This document shows, in pieces, positions 36,761 to 45,703 of a stretch of DNA of 64,000 bases (the first letter of the stretch is position 1; each line of letters begins with the position of its first letter). Made by a program: the position numbers and the translations under genes. The notes under the pieces are model-generated. The model searched no databases. It saw only the letters and a list, made by a program, of their open reading frames with translations, and was not told the DNA's origin. The stretch comes from Chitinophagales bacterium (GTDB lineage Bacteria; Bacteroidota; Bacteroidia; Chitinophagales; Chitinophagaceae), in contig JACJXR010000006.1 in NCBI GenBank assembly GCA_020636505.1, positions 62,001-126,000 of the forward strand, written 5' to 3'.

Positions 36761-37880
36761 CCGGTATAGTCTCCATTTCCCAATCGGGGTAGGTGGCGTT
36801 CCAATGTATCTTATCACCTGTTTTACCGATACCCATTATTTTGTTGAGCGCGATATTGATGCCAAGCTCATTGTAGCCACCGGCTATATGGTATTGTGAA
36901 TATGCGTAATGTACTTGAAACTTGTTCAGGTTGACACCCAAGCCAAATGCAAAGCCTGCAAGTCCTGTTTTCTCTTTCAGTACCAACTCCGCACGGCGTT
37001 GGTGATTGTAAGAAGCAGATACCAACAGTCTTTTGCCTATCAACAACTCTGCTCCGAACGTAAAATGGCGAAACAACTTATCTGCGAAGTAAGATTTTTC
37101 TTTGGTAGTAGAGTCTCCACCGAAAATGTTTTGATTGTCTATTTCATTCGGGTCGTCGTAGCGTATATCCCATTGGTATAGGTGGTGAAGTGTGGCCATC
37201 AATCGAAGTGGTACATACTTCAAGCGTTTGGAGATACCTATTTGCAAATCAAAAGGCAATGGCTCAGCAGGATATGCAGGATTGAATTTCTTGACCATGA
37301 AGCCCATGTTCTTGGCCACAGCAGCTATGGTCCACAGAGATGCGGTATCCATATAGGTGACACCCACATCCATCAGCATGGCCGATGCTTTGCGGTCGGC
37401 ATAACCCGAGTGCGCCCATTTCAGTGCGGCACCGTAACGCCATTTTTCTTTGTATCTGCGAGAACCCGCGAATGTGAGTGCATAATCGTTGGCTTTGAAG
37501 TTGCCCAACTGATTGCCCAATACATCCGTTTGTACAAAATCGCCGTAGCTGAGGTATTGTACGCCGAATGCGAATGAAGTATTCACCTCGGGCACATGAT
37601 AACCGTATTGGAGGTTACTGCTTTTGATGCCCGAATAGTAAAAGTTGTAATTCAGTCCAAGCATATTATGCAAGCCTGGTCGCATCATGGACGGGTTTTG
37701 CATGGCAAAAGAAATATCCTGATCGGGATTGGAAACGCTGAAGCCTCCCAATGCCGAAATATGTGGCGAGTTGGGTAGTCTCAAGAACTCCATTGCTCTT
37801 TGCCCACCGGTAACCTGTGCGTTGGACAGGGTACACGAAAAGGCAATGAACGATATTGATGTCAGGATTTTTTTCAGCAT
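36726..37880 (-). CDS. porQ: Type IX secretion system protein PorQ
   Basis: PorQ is an outer-membrane beta-barrel protein of the T9SS attachment complex, related to the shuttle PorV. The 384-residue protein has a signal peptide (ending SNAQ near 21), the N-terminal segment GGQRAMEFLRLPNSPHISALGG typical of PorQ, and repeated amphipathic strands such as YNFYYSGIKSSNLQYGY. It lies 46 bp downstream of fabI on the same strand with its own promoter box. Its 3' end overlaps the TerC gene end to end by 35 bp. Confidence 0.92.
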   Translation of the reverse strand: MLKKILTSISFIAFSCTLSNAQVTGGQRAMEFLRLPNSPHISALGGFSVSNPDQDISFAMQNPSMMRPGLHNMLGLNYNFYYSGIKSSNLQYGYHVPEVNTSFAFGVQYLSYGDFVQTDVLGNQLGNFKANDYALTFAGSRRYKEKWRYGAALKWAHSGYADRKASAMLMDVGVTYMDTASLWTIAAVAKNMGFMVKKFNPAYPAEPLPFDLQIGISKRLKYVPLRLMATLHHLYQWDIRYDDPNEIDNQNIFGGDSTTKEKSYFADKLFRHFTFGAELLIGKRLLVSASYNHQRRAELVLKEKTGLAGFAFGLGVNLNKFQVHYAYSQYHIAGGYNELGINIALNKIMGIGKTGDKIHWNATYPDWEMETIPVTPEPADALEN

Positions 37881-37902
37881 ATGCTATTAAACGTGTATAG
37901 GG

Positions 37903-37910
37903 CAAAAATA
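37903..37910 (-). promoter_or_regulatory. -7 promoter box of porQ
   Basis: On the minus strand the box is TATTTTTG, an exact match. It sits inside a short inverted repeat (GGCAA...TTGCC, 37901-37915) and 22 nt before the porQ ATG. Confidence 0.5.
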
Positions 37911-37926
37911 TTGCCAAATATAAGGG

Positions 37927-38757
37927 TTACGAGCCTTTGCCGGCGGCCAGTTCCATTTTCTCAACTATGGGCTGACTGACACCTGTGCTGGAGAACCCTC
38001 CGTCATGGAAGAGGTTCTGCATGGTGACCATACGCGTATAATCGCTGAACATGGCCACGCAATACTTCGCGCAGTCTTCTGAAGGTGCATTACCCAATGG
38101 CGACATCTTGTCGGCATAATCGAAAAATGCATCGAAACCCGATACGCCCGAACCCGCTGTTGTTACAGTCGGCGATTGAGAGATGGTGTTCACGCGTACT
38201 TTTTTGGCAAAGCCGTAATGGTATCCGAAGCTGCGAGCAATGCTCTCCATCAGTGCTTTGGCTTCCGCCATGTCGTTGTAACCCGGGAAGGTGCGTTGTG
38301 CAGCTATGTAAGTAAGCGCCACAACAGAACCCCATTCGTTGAGGGCATCCAGCTTCATGCAGGATTGCAACAATTTATGCAGTGAAAGCGCCGATATGTC
38401 CAGCGTTTTCATGAAGTTGTCGTAATTGGTATCCGTATAAGGAATGGTCTTGCGCACGTTGGGCGACATGCCTATCGAGTGCAATACAAAATCGAGCTTA
38501 CCGCCCAGTATTTCCATGCTCTTGTTCAGCAGGTTCTCCAAGTCATCGGTGGATGTGGCATCGGCAGGTATCACCTCTGCATTGCATTCTTTGGCCAGCT
38601 CGTTGATCTTACCCATACGCAACGCTATCGGCGCGTTGGTCAACACTATTTGTCCACCCTCTTCAACTACTTTTTGAGCTGTTTGCCAAGCTATGGAACG
38701 TTCGTCAAGCGCACCGAAAATGATTCCCTTTTTCCCTTCTAACATTTTATGAGCCAT
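37927..38757 (-). CDS. fabI: Enoyl-ACP reductase (FabI)
   Basis: FabI performs the NADH-dependent last reduction in each round of fatty-acid elongation. The 276-residue protein has the cofactor-binding segment GALDERSIAW near residue 15, the catalytic Tyr-x6-Lys pair in GYNDMAEAKA near 160, and the NTISQSPTVTTAGSG loop near 190. The FabI-type SDR length and motif spacing exclude a simple 3-ketoacyl reductase. The C-terminal tail (EKMELAAGKGS) is slightly longer than in Escherichia coli. It is upstream of porQ on the same strand. Confidence 0.95.
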   Translation of the reverse strand: MAHKMLEGKKGIIFGALDERSIAWQTAQKVVEEGGQIVLTNAPIALRMGKINELAKECNAEVIPADATSTDDLENLLNKSMEILGGKLDFVLHSIGMSPNVRKTIPYTDTNYDNFMKTLDISALSLHKLLQSCMKLDALNEWGSVVALTYIAAQRTFPGYNDMAEAKALMESIARSFGYHYGFAKKVRVNTISQSPTVTTAGSGVSGFDAFFDYADKMSPLGNAPSEDCAKYCVAMFSDYTRMVTMQNLFHDGGFSSTGVSQPIVEKMELAAGKGS

Positions 38758-38824
38758 AAATGGATATACTTTAAGTATTTACGAGTAGTAAAAGTAGAAA
38801 AAAAAGCGATGCTTTCAGCAGGTA

Positions 38825-39601
38825 CTACTTACTTGTGGCGGTAATATCCACTTCATACCTGACAGGGTATTTCCCATAATAGGTCTTATAATGCAGATAA
38901 GCGGTATCTCGAGCAATATTGTAGTACAAAATTGCCCCTGATACATAAACCAATAAACTGTCAGATGATTGCGTATGGTCATAAGTGAGTGCATCGGAAA
39001 CAGTAAGGCCACCATTCTGATGGGCTTTTATATTTGTTTTTATATGTAGTTTATCAATGTACTCAATCGTATACATTTCTTGATGAACAGCAGTATCTGT
39101 TGTGGTTCCGTTTGTACCTTTCGTAACGGTAATGGTACTAACGTTCCAAAGCCTGCTTTTGAACAATGCGGCGATATAGGGTGGAGGAGTGATGATGTTA
39201 AGTGTATAAGAAGTTGTTGAGGGATAGTTGGTGACATGTGCGTAATAACTGTCGTTCACTTTCAGCCTCACCTTAAAATCACCTTCTTTCGTATAAATGT
39301 GTGTTGGCTCCATCTCAGATGATGTAGTTCCGTCGCCAAACTCCCACAGAAGTGTTTGAATGGATTCTTTATTGAATAAAGTGAAATAAAGTGTGTCGCC
39401 AATGGCATGATACTTACCGACCGAATATTTTCCTCCGACGCGAAAGGAAGGTTTTTTCTCAGGATTGTTTTGGTTGGGGTCATTTGGGTCATTGACTGTT
39501 GGTGTAGTACTTGTATTGCTGTTCTCCTTCTTGCAGCCGTACGCAAAAAGTATGGTTGTCAATAGTAGGAGTATCGATGTTTTTTTGAGAGAAGCGAGCA
39601 T
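38825..39601 (-). CDS. Lipoprotein with PKD domain
   Basis: The 258-residue protein has a lipoprotein signal with lipobox FAYGC (Cys near 23) followed by a Ser/Thr/Pro/Asn-rich linker (24-50). A PKD domain follows (WEFGDGTTSSEMEPTHIYTK, near 86-105), then a C-terminal beta-rich region of about 100 residues that matches nothing recognised. PKD domains often mediate surface binding. It lies 67 bp upstream of the fabI start on the minus strand. Repeated low-complexity Asn/Pro in the linker is typical of surface lipoproteins in this phylum. Confidence 0.8.
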   Translation of the reverse strand: MLASLKKTSILLLLTTILFAYGCKKENSNTSTTPTVNDPNDPNQNNPEKKPSFRVGGKYSVGKYHAIGDTLYFTLFNKESIQTLLWEFGDGTTSSEMEPTHIYTKEGDFKVRLKVNDSYYAHVTNYPSTTSYTLNIITPPPYIAALFKSRLWNVSTITVTKGTNGTTTDTAVHQEMYTIEYIDKLHIKTNIKAHQNGGLTVSDALTYDHTQSSDSLLVYVSGAILYYNIARDTAYLHYKTYYGKYPVRYEVDITATSK

Positions 39602-39678
39602 ATGTCGGTGGTTTACAGTGTTTGCTATATTGTAAAATAAGCTTTTTTCAGCCCGTTACAATGTAGTCGACATCAACT

Positions 39679-41583
39679 TTACCTCCTTATGACAATCTCC
39701 ACTCGTCTGTTGTATCCGCGACCTATTTCTGTGTCGTTGGATGCTATGGGGTTGCTTTCTCCCCAGCCTTGTGCACGAATGGAGTATTCGCCTATGCCAT
39801 ATGCCATCACCTCTTCGGATACCAATTGCGCCCTACGTGCAGATAGTTCTTCATTCACCATTGGTGTACCGGTGTTGTCCGTATATCCGTTGATGAGTAC
39901 AACGAAGGATAGATCTTCCAACCAAGGTTCAAGTGCTTGTTGTAACAACAGCTTGTCAGAGTCGGATAGTGAGTAACTGTTGGTAGGGAAGTGGATGGTG
40001 CATATCAGGCTGTCGTGAATAGGTGCGCGATAATCTGCGGGCAACAAGGGTATGTTGAACTCGATAGGCTCAATGACGCTACTGTCCACATCTGCAAGAA
40101 ATATGGTGTCCAACATATTCTGATAACCAAAGTGGTCGGCATCGTAAGCGTAGTTTTTACCTACGGGTAATGTTATCATAAAACTGGCATCTCCACGATT
40201 GGTGACAAAGCGGTAGAGCTGCTCACCTGTTTTTGCATCGTTTATCAATACCACTGAGTTACTTAGTCTGCTCTCTGTAAGGCTATCGTAGGTGTAGCCC
40301 CTCAACACAGCCACCTCAACAGGGCGGAGGTGTTTGGGTAGCTTGGTTTCGTAAATATCATAGTTGCCATCCAGGCTGTCACGGTCGGAGGCAAGGTAAG
40401 CCTGTTGCCCATCTATTGTTATGGATATGCTTGTTTCGTTGGAGCTGGTATTGATAGGGTAGCCCATGTTTACAGGTGCTCCCCAAGTGGTATCGTTCAC
40501 CCTGCGGCTGTAAAAAATGTCTGACCCACCAAAGCCTGTAAGCCCATCGCTGGAGAAGTATAGTGTTTTGTTGTCGATATGTAAAAAAGGTGCGGTTTCG
40601 TCACCTTCAGTATTGATATGTGGGCCAAGGTTGCGAGGCAGTTGCCAAAGACCATCTTCAAAACGAGATACCCATATGTCGAACCCTCCATAACCTCCGT
40701 CGCGGTCGCTGACGAAATACAGGTCGCGATTGTCGGGAGAAAGGCAAGGCATGCCTTCGTAGGCAGGTGTATTGATTGTTGCACCGAAGCTTTGAGCTAC
40801 CGACCAGTTGCTGTCTGCTGTATATGCCATATACAGGTCGCACCCACCTTGGTCCCATCCATTGTGGCTACGGTTGTCGCATCGCATGAAAAACAGGTAA
40901 TGCCCATCTGCAGATATGCTCTGTGCTGCTTCGTGGTTGGGTGTGTTGGTGGGACTGCCAAGGTTCCTGCCTGTAAACCATCCACCGCAACTGTCCTCGG
41001 TAGACCTGTAAAACTCCATATCCGTATTCCTCACCAGTCGGGTAAAGTAAAGTGTTTGTGTGTCTGCTGATATGGTTGGGAACATTTCGGGATATGGCGT
41101 ATTGATCCGCATCCCTATATTGTAAACACTGTCCTCAAGTATATTGGCCAATGCTTGGCGCATGAATACGGCTTGCTTATGAAGCTTCTCCCACTCTTTG
41201 TTTTTGCTGTTCTTGTTGGAAACTATCAGTTGCAAAGCCTGTGTGGGCTTGTAATCGTACAAAAGTGAGCGGGCAAGAGGCAGGGCAAAAGCAGTCTGCC
41301 CGTTTTTACAAGAGCGTGATGCACGTACAAACACATCCACTGCATCGGAGAATTTGCGGTCTGTGAAATACCATTCGCCCAATGTGCCATAAGCATCACT
41401 GTAGCCCGAATAATGTTTCAAAGCATCATGCATGGCCACATAGGCAAGGCTGTCTTGCTTGTCTGCACGCAGTCGCAGCGCTTTGTTGAATTGCTTGGCG
41501 GCCGCGTCGGGTACCTGTGCGGATGCGGCGGTTGACAGCAACAGCAGCAGAAAATATGTAATAAACCTAAAATGCAGGCGCAT
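39679..41583 (-). CDS. PorE-like T9SS protein (TPR, beta-propeller, CRD, OmpA domain)
   Basis: The 634-residue protein (from Met at 41583) has a signal peptide ending near residue 22 (LSTAASAQ) without a lipobox, TPR-like helices (about 25-120), a PD40 beta-propeller (about 165-420, with repeats such as PCLSPDNRDLYFVSDRDGGYGG), a carboxypeptidase-regulatory-like domain (about 425-510) and a C-terminal OmpA peptidoglycan-binding domain (about 525-634; INGYTDNTGTPMVNEELSARRA). This domain order is that of the T9SS protein PorE, which ties the machine to peptidoglycan, but many other OmpA proteins in Bacteroidota share it, so the name is tentative. An ATG 13 codons upstream is unlikely because it would bury the signal peptide. 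Confidence 0.75.
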   Translation of the reverse strand: MRLHFRFITYFLLLLLSTAASAQVPDAAAKQFNKALRLRADKQDSLAYVAMHDALKHYSGYSDAYGTLGEWYFTDRKFSDAVDVFVRASRSCKNGQTAFALPLARSLLYDYKPTQALQLIVSNKNSKNKEWEKLHKQAVFMRQALANILEDSVYNIGMRINTPYPEMFPTISADTQTLYFTRLVRNTDMEFYRSTEDSCGGWFTGRNLGSPTNTPNHEAAQSISADGHYLFFMRCDNRSHNGWDQGGCDLYMAYTADSNWSVAQSFGATINTPAYEGMPCLSPDNRDLYFVSDRDGGYGGFDIWVSRFEDGLWQLPRNLGPHINTEGDETAPFLHIDNKTLYFSSDGLTGFGGSDIFYSRRVNDTTWGAPVNMGYPINTSSNETSISITIDGQQAYLASDRDSLDGNYDIYETKLPKHLRPVEVAVLRGYTYDSLTESRLSNSVVLINDAKTGEQLYRFVTNRGDASFMITLPVGKNYAYDADHFGYQNMLDTIFLADVDSSVIEPIEFNIPLLPADYRAPIHDSLICTIHFPTNSYSLSDSDKLLLQQALEPWLEDLSFVVLINGYTDNTGTPMVNEELSARRAQLVSEEVMAYGIGEYSIRAQGWGESNPIASNDTEIGRGYNRRVEIVIRR

Positions 41584-41663
41584 AGAATAGATGTAAAAAT
41601 AATACGCTATATCGTTATTCATAAAAAACGAACTTTGTATTTTCAGCAGAAGGAAGAAGAATT

Positions 41664-42860
41664 ATGAACAATCAGATAAAATGCCCACAGTGCGGCAACG
41701 AGTTTCAGCCCGACGAAGCCATTCGTGTGGAGGTGGAAACGCAGTTGCGAGCCAAGATGAACGACTGGAAGCGTAAGAAGGATGAAGAGTACCAAAAGTT
41801 GATGGAAGAGAAGGATGCAGAGGCCGAAAAAGCCCTGTTGGCAGAGCGTAAGAAGGTGCAAGAGCAGGTAGAGGCCCAAATCAGGAAAAAGCTGGAAGGG
41901 GATTATGAAACGCAAATGAAATTCCTACAGGAGCAAAATGCCACCAATGAAGAAAAGTTGAATGAGGCCCGCAAAAAGGAATTGGACTTTTTGAAACGTG
42001 TGCAGGAGCTGCAAGACAAAGAAAAGGAGATAGAGTTGCAGATGCAGAAGCAACTGAACGAGGAGCGCAACAAGTTGGCAGATGTGATACGCAAACAGGA
42101 AGAAGAAAAGAATGACCTAAAATTCAAAGAGCTGCGCAAACAGCTGGAAGACCAGAAAAAGATAGCCGAAGAAGCCGTGCGTAAAGCGGAGCAAGGCTCC
42201 ATGCAACTGCAAGGAGAGGTGCAGGAATTGGCATTGGAAGAACTGTTACGCACATCATTCCCGTTTGATATAATAAGCGAAGTAGGCAAAGGTGTACGCG
42301 GTGCAGACTGTATACAAACCGTGCGCAACAATATGGGGCAGGAGTGCGGTAAGATAATTTTTGAGAGCAAGCGCACCAAAGAGTTTGCCAACGACTGGAT
42401 AGAAAAGCTGAAAGCTGATATGCGCAGCCAAGGTGCGGATGTTGCGGTAATCGTGACACAAGCCATGCCAAAGGATATGGATGGCTTTGGTGAGAAAGAC
42501 GGTGTATGGATATGCTCGTTTGCGGAAGTGAAGGCAGTAGCACAAGTGCTACGCGAAAGTGTGCTGAAAGTATACCAAGCCACCAAGAGCAAAGAGAATA
42601 TGGGTGATAAGATGACCCTGCTTTACGAATACTTGACCGGTGCGGAATTCACCGAGCAGTGGAAGGCCATGCGCGAAGGATTTTTATCCATGAGGATGTC
42701 CATACAAAAAGAGCGTGATGCGATGGAGCGTATTTGGAAAGCTCGCGAAAAACAATTGGAAAAGATACTGCTCAGCTCTACACATATACGTGGCTCCATA
42801 GACGGTATAGCCGGTATGGACAGTATAGATATTAACCTGTTGGAAGAAGGAGATGAATAG
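41664..42860 (+). CDS. DUF2130 coiled-coil protein
   Basis: The 398-residue protein begins with a small zinc-finger-like CPQCGNEF (residues 7-14), then a long charged coiled coil (about 25-190, rich in Lys/Glu/Gln) and a C-terminal DUF2130 domain (about 195-380; ELALEELLRTSFPFDII, then GKIIFESKRTKEFANDWIEKL). DUF2130 resembles a restriction-endonuclease-like or PD-(D/E)XK fold, and the ESKRT segment could be its active-site strand, but the function is not established. It starts 80 bp from the divergent PorE-like gene. Its stop overlaps the next gene by 8 bp. Confidence 0.85.
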   Translation: MNNQIKCPQCGNEFQPDEAIRVEVETQLRAKMNDWKRKKDEEYQKLMEEKDAEAEKALLAERKKVQEQVEAQIRKKLEGDYETQMKFLQEQNATNEEKLNEARKKELDFLKRVQELQDKEKEIELQMQKQLNEERNKLADVIRKQEEEKNDLKFKELRKQLEDQKKIAEEAVRKAEQGSMQLQGEVQELALEELLRTSFPFDIISEVGKGVRGADCIQTVRNNMGQECGKIIFESKRTKEFANDWIEKLKADMRSQGADVAVIVTQAMPKDMDGFGEKDGVWICSFAEVKAVAQVLRESVLKVYQATKSKENMGDKMTLLYEYLTGAEFTEQWKAMREGFLSMRMSIQKERDAMERIWKAREKQLEKILLSSTHIRGSIDGIAGMDSIDINLLEEGDE

Positions 42861-43296
42861 TGTAAAGAGGTATTTAATAGAATATGTAATTGCAATACTA
42901 TTTGCATTGCTGATTATACCTATCCTAGAATTGTGCATTAGATTAATTCCAAATATTGGGTGGCATTTTCTTACAGTTGCTTATGGATTGATATTCATTC
43001 TTCAAGTATTGTATTATTACCTGACCTCTATTTTTAATATTGTTTTGAGTATAGTTAGCTTTATTATGAATTTTCTTCTATGGATAATAGAGCAAGTTCA
43101 ACTTGAAAAAGTTTTACACGATTCTCCTTTTTATCAAGGCGAAAATTATAAAATAGGAGTTTTTATTTTGGGCGGGTTCTTGTGGGCGACTAATAAAATG
43201 CTAATAGACGCGTTGTTGAGTAAAAACAAAAAGCTCAGAAAAAGAAAGAGTAGAATAGAGCATAAACTTACCAACCCAACGGATTCTCAACAGTAG
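42853..43296 (+). CDS. Small AT-rich membrane protein coupled to DUF2130
   Basis: This is a 147-residue protein with several hydrophobic segments (about 12-30, 40-62, 65-85 and 100-120) and a basic C-terminal tail (KKLRKRKSRIEHK). It is clearly richer in A+T, with more Ile/Phe/Tyr codons, than both neighbours, which suggests a foreign or rapidly evolving gene. Its ATG overlaps the DUF2130 stop, so translation is coupled. The 3' end overlaps the nitronate monooxygenase gene by 29 bp on the other strand. No family is recognised. Confidence 0.7.
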   Translation: MNSVKRYLIEYVIAILFALLIIPILELCIRLIPNIGWHFLTVAYGLIFILQVLYYYLTSIFNIVLSIVSFIMNFLLWIIEQVQLEKVLHDSPFYQGENYKIGVFILGGFLWATNKMLIDALLSKNKKLRKRKSRIEHKLTNPTDSQQ

Positions 43297-44248
43297 CTTT
43301 AAACTCGTTCCATACGTCTGCAACAATTTCGGCTGCGGGTTTTATATCGTGTATCAGTCCGCTTATTTGTCCTATTTCCAATTCGCCTTCCGTAAGGTCG
43401 CCTTCAAACATGCCCTTCTTAGCGCGTGCACGTCCTAACAGTTCGGTCATTTCTTCTTTGCTTGCGCCTCTGCTTTCCGCATCAAATACTTTTACGTAGA
43501 AGTCATTCTTGATAAGACGTACAGGTGTCAAACCTTTCAGTGTAAGGACGGTGTCACCTTCTTTGGCATCTACCACCGCTTGCTTGAAGTTGTCGTGACT
43601 GCTGGCCTCAGGGCTGCATACAAAACGGCTGCCTATCTGCACAGCTTCTGCACCCAAAGCCATTACCGACAACATGGCGCGGCCTGTTGCGATACCGCCC
43701 GCAGCTATCACAGGAATGTTCACCGCTTCGCGCACCATAGGTATCAGGCAGAGCGTGGTAGTTTCTTCGCGTCCGTTGTGCCCACCTGCTTCAAAGCCTT
43801 CTGCAACTACAGCATCCACACCCGCTGCTTCGCTCTTTTGTGCAAACTTGGCACTGCTTACCACATGCACCACTGTTATGCCATGCTCTTTGAAAACGGG
43901 TGTCCATGTTTTGGGATTGCCCGCAGAGGTGAACACTATCGGTACTTTCTCGTCGATGATGTGTTGTACATGCTTGTCAATGTCAGGGTAGAGCAACGGC
44001 AGGTTTACTGCAAATGGTTTGTCTGTTGCTTGCTTGCATTTTTGTATGTGCTCCAACAATACTTCAGGGTACATACTGCCCGCACCGATGATGCCCAGGC
44101 CGCCCGCATTGCTTACGGCAGACGCCAACCTCCAGCCCGATGCCCATATCATACCTGCTTGTATGATGGGGTATTGTATGCCGAACAGTTGTGTGATGCG
44201 GTTGTCAAAAGCGTTTTTGTCTGCGGTGAATTGTCCCTGATATAACAT
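43268..44248 (-). CDS. Nitronate monooxygenase (NMO family)
   Basis: NMO enzymes are FMN-dependent TIM barrels that oxidise alkyl nitronates; close relatives include the enoyl-ACP reductase FabK. The 326-residue protein has the FMN-contact segments YPIIQAGMIWASG near 26, AEGFEAGGHNGRE near 146, VIAAGGIATGR near 176 and AVQIGSRFVCSPEA near 202. The His in GGHNG is the position of the proposed catalytic base. A FabK role is possible, but fabI is present in the window. It lies 3 bp downstream of the M16 gene. Confidence 0.85.
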   Translation of the reverse strand: MLYQGQFTADKNAFDNRITQLFGIQYPIIQAGMIWASGWRLASAVSNAGGLGIIGAGSMYPEVLLEHIQKCKQATDKPFAVNLPLLYPDIDKHVQHIIDEKVPIVFTSAGNPKTWTPVFKEHGITVVHVVSSAKFAQKSEAAGVDAVVAEGFEAGGHNGREETTTLCLIPMVREAVNIPVIAAGGIATGRAMLSVMALGAEAVQIGSRFVCSPEASSHDNFKQAVVDAKEGDTVLTLKGLTPVRLIKNDFYVKVFDAESRGASKEEMTELLGRARAKKGMFEGDLTEGELEIGQISGLIHDIKPAAEIVADVWNEFKATVENPLGW

Positions 44249-44251
44249 GTA

Positions 44252-45493
44252 TTATGCTTCTTTTTTCTTGTAGTAAAGTGTGTTGCTGTTCTCTTTGCGG
44301 AATATCTTCTTCGCCGTTTCCAACAAGTACTCACGCGTAACAGCATTGTATTTATCCCACTCGTCGTTGATCCATGCTGCATCGCCCAACAGTTCGTAGA
44401 ATGCAAGGTTGTTGGCACGAGACAATAGCCCCATGTCTTCAAAGGCTATCATTGATTCTGTTTTGTTCTTCGCCTTTTGCAACTCTTCTTCCGTCACACC
44501 GTTCTCCAACAGTTTGTTCACTTCTTCTTCTATTGCAGCTTTGGCTTCTTCAAAAGTTTTGCCTTCTATCAACTTACCCTCTATCACCAACAGTCCCGGG
44601 TCTATGCTGCCTAAGTGGTAGCAGTTGATATTGCTGAACAGTTGTTTCTCTTTCACCAACGACAAGTACAATCTTGATGATTGCCCACTGCCGAATACTT
44701 CGGTTATCAGGTCAGCTGCATGATACATGTCCGATAGTCTGCCGTCTATATGCCAAGCCATCCATATGGCGTTCAGCGGTACGTCGGCTTCCATGGTAAA
44801 CTCTCTTGCTTCCGTCTGCACAGGTTCTTGCTTCAACTTACGCTCGTACTTCTCTCCCGCAGGTATATTACCGAACCATTTTTCAGCCAATTCCTTCACC
44901 TGTTCTGTGGTCACATTGCCTGCAACACACAGTATTGCATTGCTTGGGCGATAGTGTTTGTAAAAGAAGTTCTTTACATCTTCCAACTGTGCTTCTTCTA
45001 TATGCTCCAACTTCTTACCGATGGTCATCCATTTGTACGGATGGTTTTTATATGCCAGCTCGCGCAACAATTCCCAAGCACTGCCGTATGGTTTGTTGAT
45101 GTAATGTTCTTTAAACTCTTCGCACACCACTTTGCGCTGTACGTCCAAGCTCTTTTCACTGAATGCCAGTTGATTCATACGATCACTCTCCAACCAAAAT
45201 GCGGTTTCGATATTTTGCAGTGGTAGTTGTACGTAGTAGTTGGTAATGTCGTTGGTGGTGTAAGCGTTGTTCTCGCCACCCGCCATTTGCAACGGCTCAT
45301 CATATTCAGGCACATTCTCCGAACCGCCGAACATCAAATGCTCAAACAAGTGAGCGAAGCCTGTACGCTCTTCATCCTCATCGCGTGCACCTACATCGTA
45401 CAGTACATTCACTGCCACCATAGGGGTGTTCTCGTCGTGGTGAACGATAACGCGTAATCCGTTGTCTAAAGTAAATCTGTCAAACTGCACCAT
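44252..45493 (-). CDS. M16-family zinc metallopeptidase
   Basis: This is a single M16 half-enzyme of 413 residues. It has the inverted zinc motif HLFEH (48-52) with the third ligand Glu in the VVCEEFKEH segment near 123. There is no signal peptide, so it is cytoplasmic or exported by an unclear route. M16 peptidases normally work as a pair of an active and an inactive half. Only the active half is here, and the partner is neither fused nor adjacent. NMO follows with a 3-bp gap, so the two form an operon. Confidence 0.93.
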   Translation of the reverse strand: MVQFDRFTLDNGLRVIVHHDENTPMVAVNVLYDVGARDEDEERTGFAHLFEHLMFGGSENVPEYDEPLQMAGGENNAYTTNDITNYYVQLPLQNIETAFWLESDRMNQLAFSEKSLDVQRKVVCEEFKEHYINKPYGSAWELLRELAYKNHPYKWMTIGKKLEHIEEAQLEDVKNFFYKHYRPSNAILCVAGNVTTEQVKELAEKWFGNIPAGEKYERKLKQEPVQTEAREFTMEADVPLNAIWMAWHIDGRLSDMYHAADLITEVFGSGQSSRLYLSLVKEKQLFSNINCYHLGSIDPGLLVIEGKLIEGKTFEEAKAAIEEEVNKLLENGVTEEELQKAKNKTESMIAFEDMGLLSRANNLAFYELLGDAAWINDEWDKYNAVTREYLLETAKKIFRKENSNTLYYKKKEA

Positions 45494-45511
45494 GTTCTAA
45501 TTGTTAGGCGG

Positions 45512-45519
45512 CAAAGATA
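45512..45519 (-). promoter_or_regulatory. -7 promoter box of the M16 gene
   Basis: Minus-strand TATCTTTG is an exact match. It lies 18 nt upstream of the ATG and would drive M16 and the following NMO gene. Confidence 0.6.
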
Positions 45520-45587
45520 GCAGAACTGCGGTGAAATGCAGGGGGTATGGGAGATAGGTCTTGGTTATATGGGAATAGTGTACCAAT

Positions 45588-45609
45588 GTCCCAAAACGGG
45601 GCGCGGTAC
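45588..45609. repeat. Left flank repeat of exbD
   Basis: This 22-bp element is an imperfect inverted copy of 46236-46257 (17 of 22 positions). It also shares the motif GTCCCaAAACGGG in direct orientation. It lies between the divergent M16 and exbD genes. Confidence 0.5.
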
Positions 45610-45703
45610 AATTAGGGACGTTTTTTTTGTCAATCCATTGTCACTATAATTTTATTTCTATGGAATAATCCATGTATGTCGTTTTAATAATAAACGATAT
45701 ACC

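Noticed and set aside
41584..41622. Earlier start of the PorE-like protein
   Set aside because: It adds 13 residues (polar and aromatic) before the signal peptide; the Met at 41583 directly precedes a normal signal sequence.
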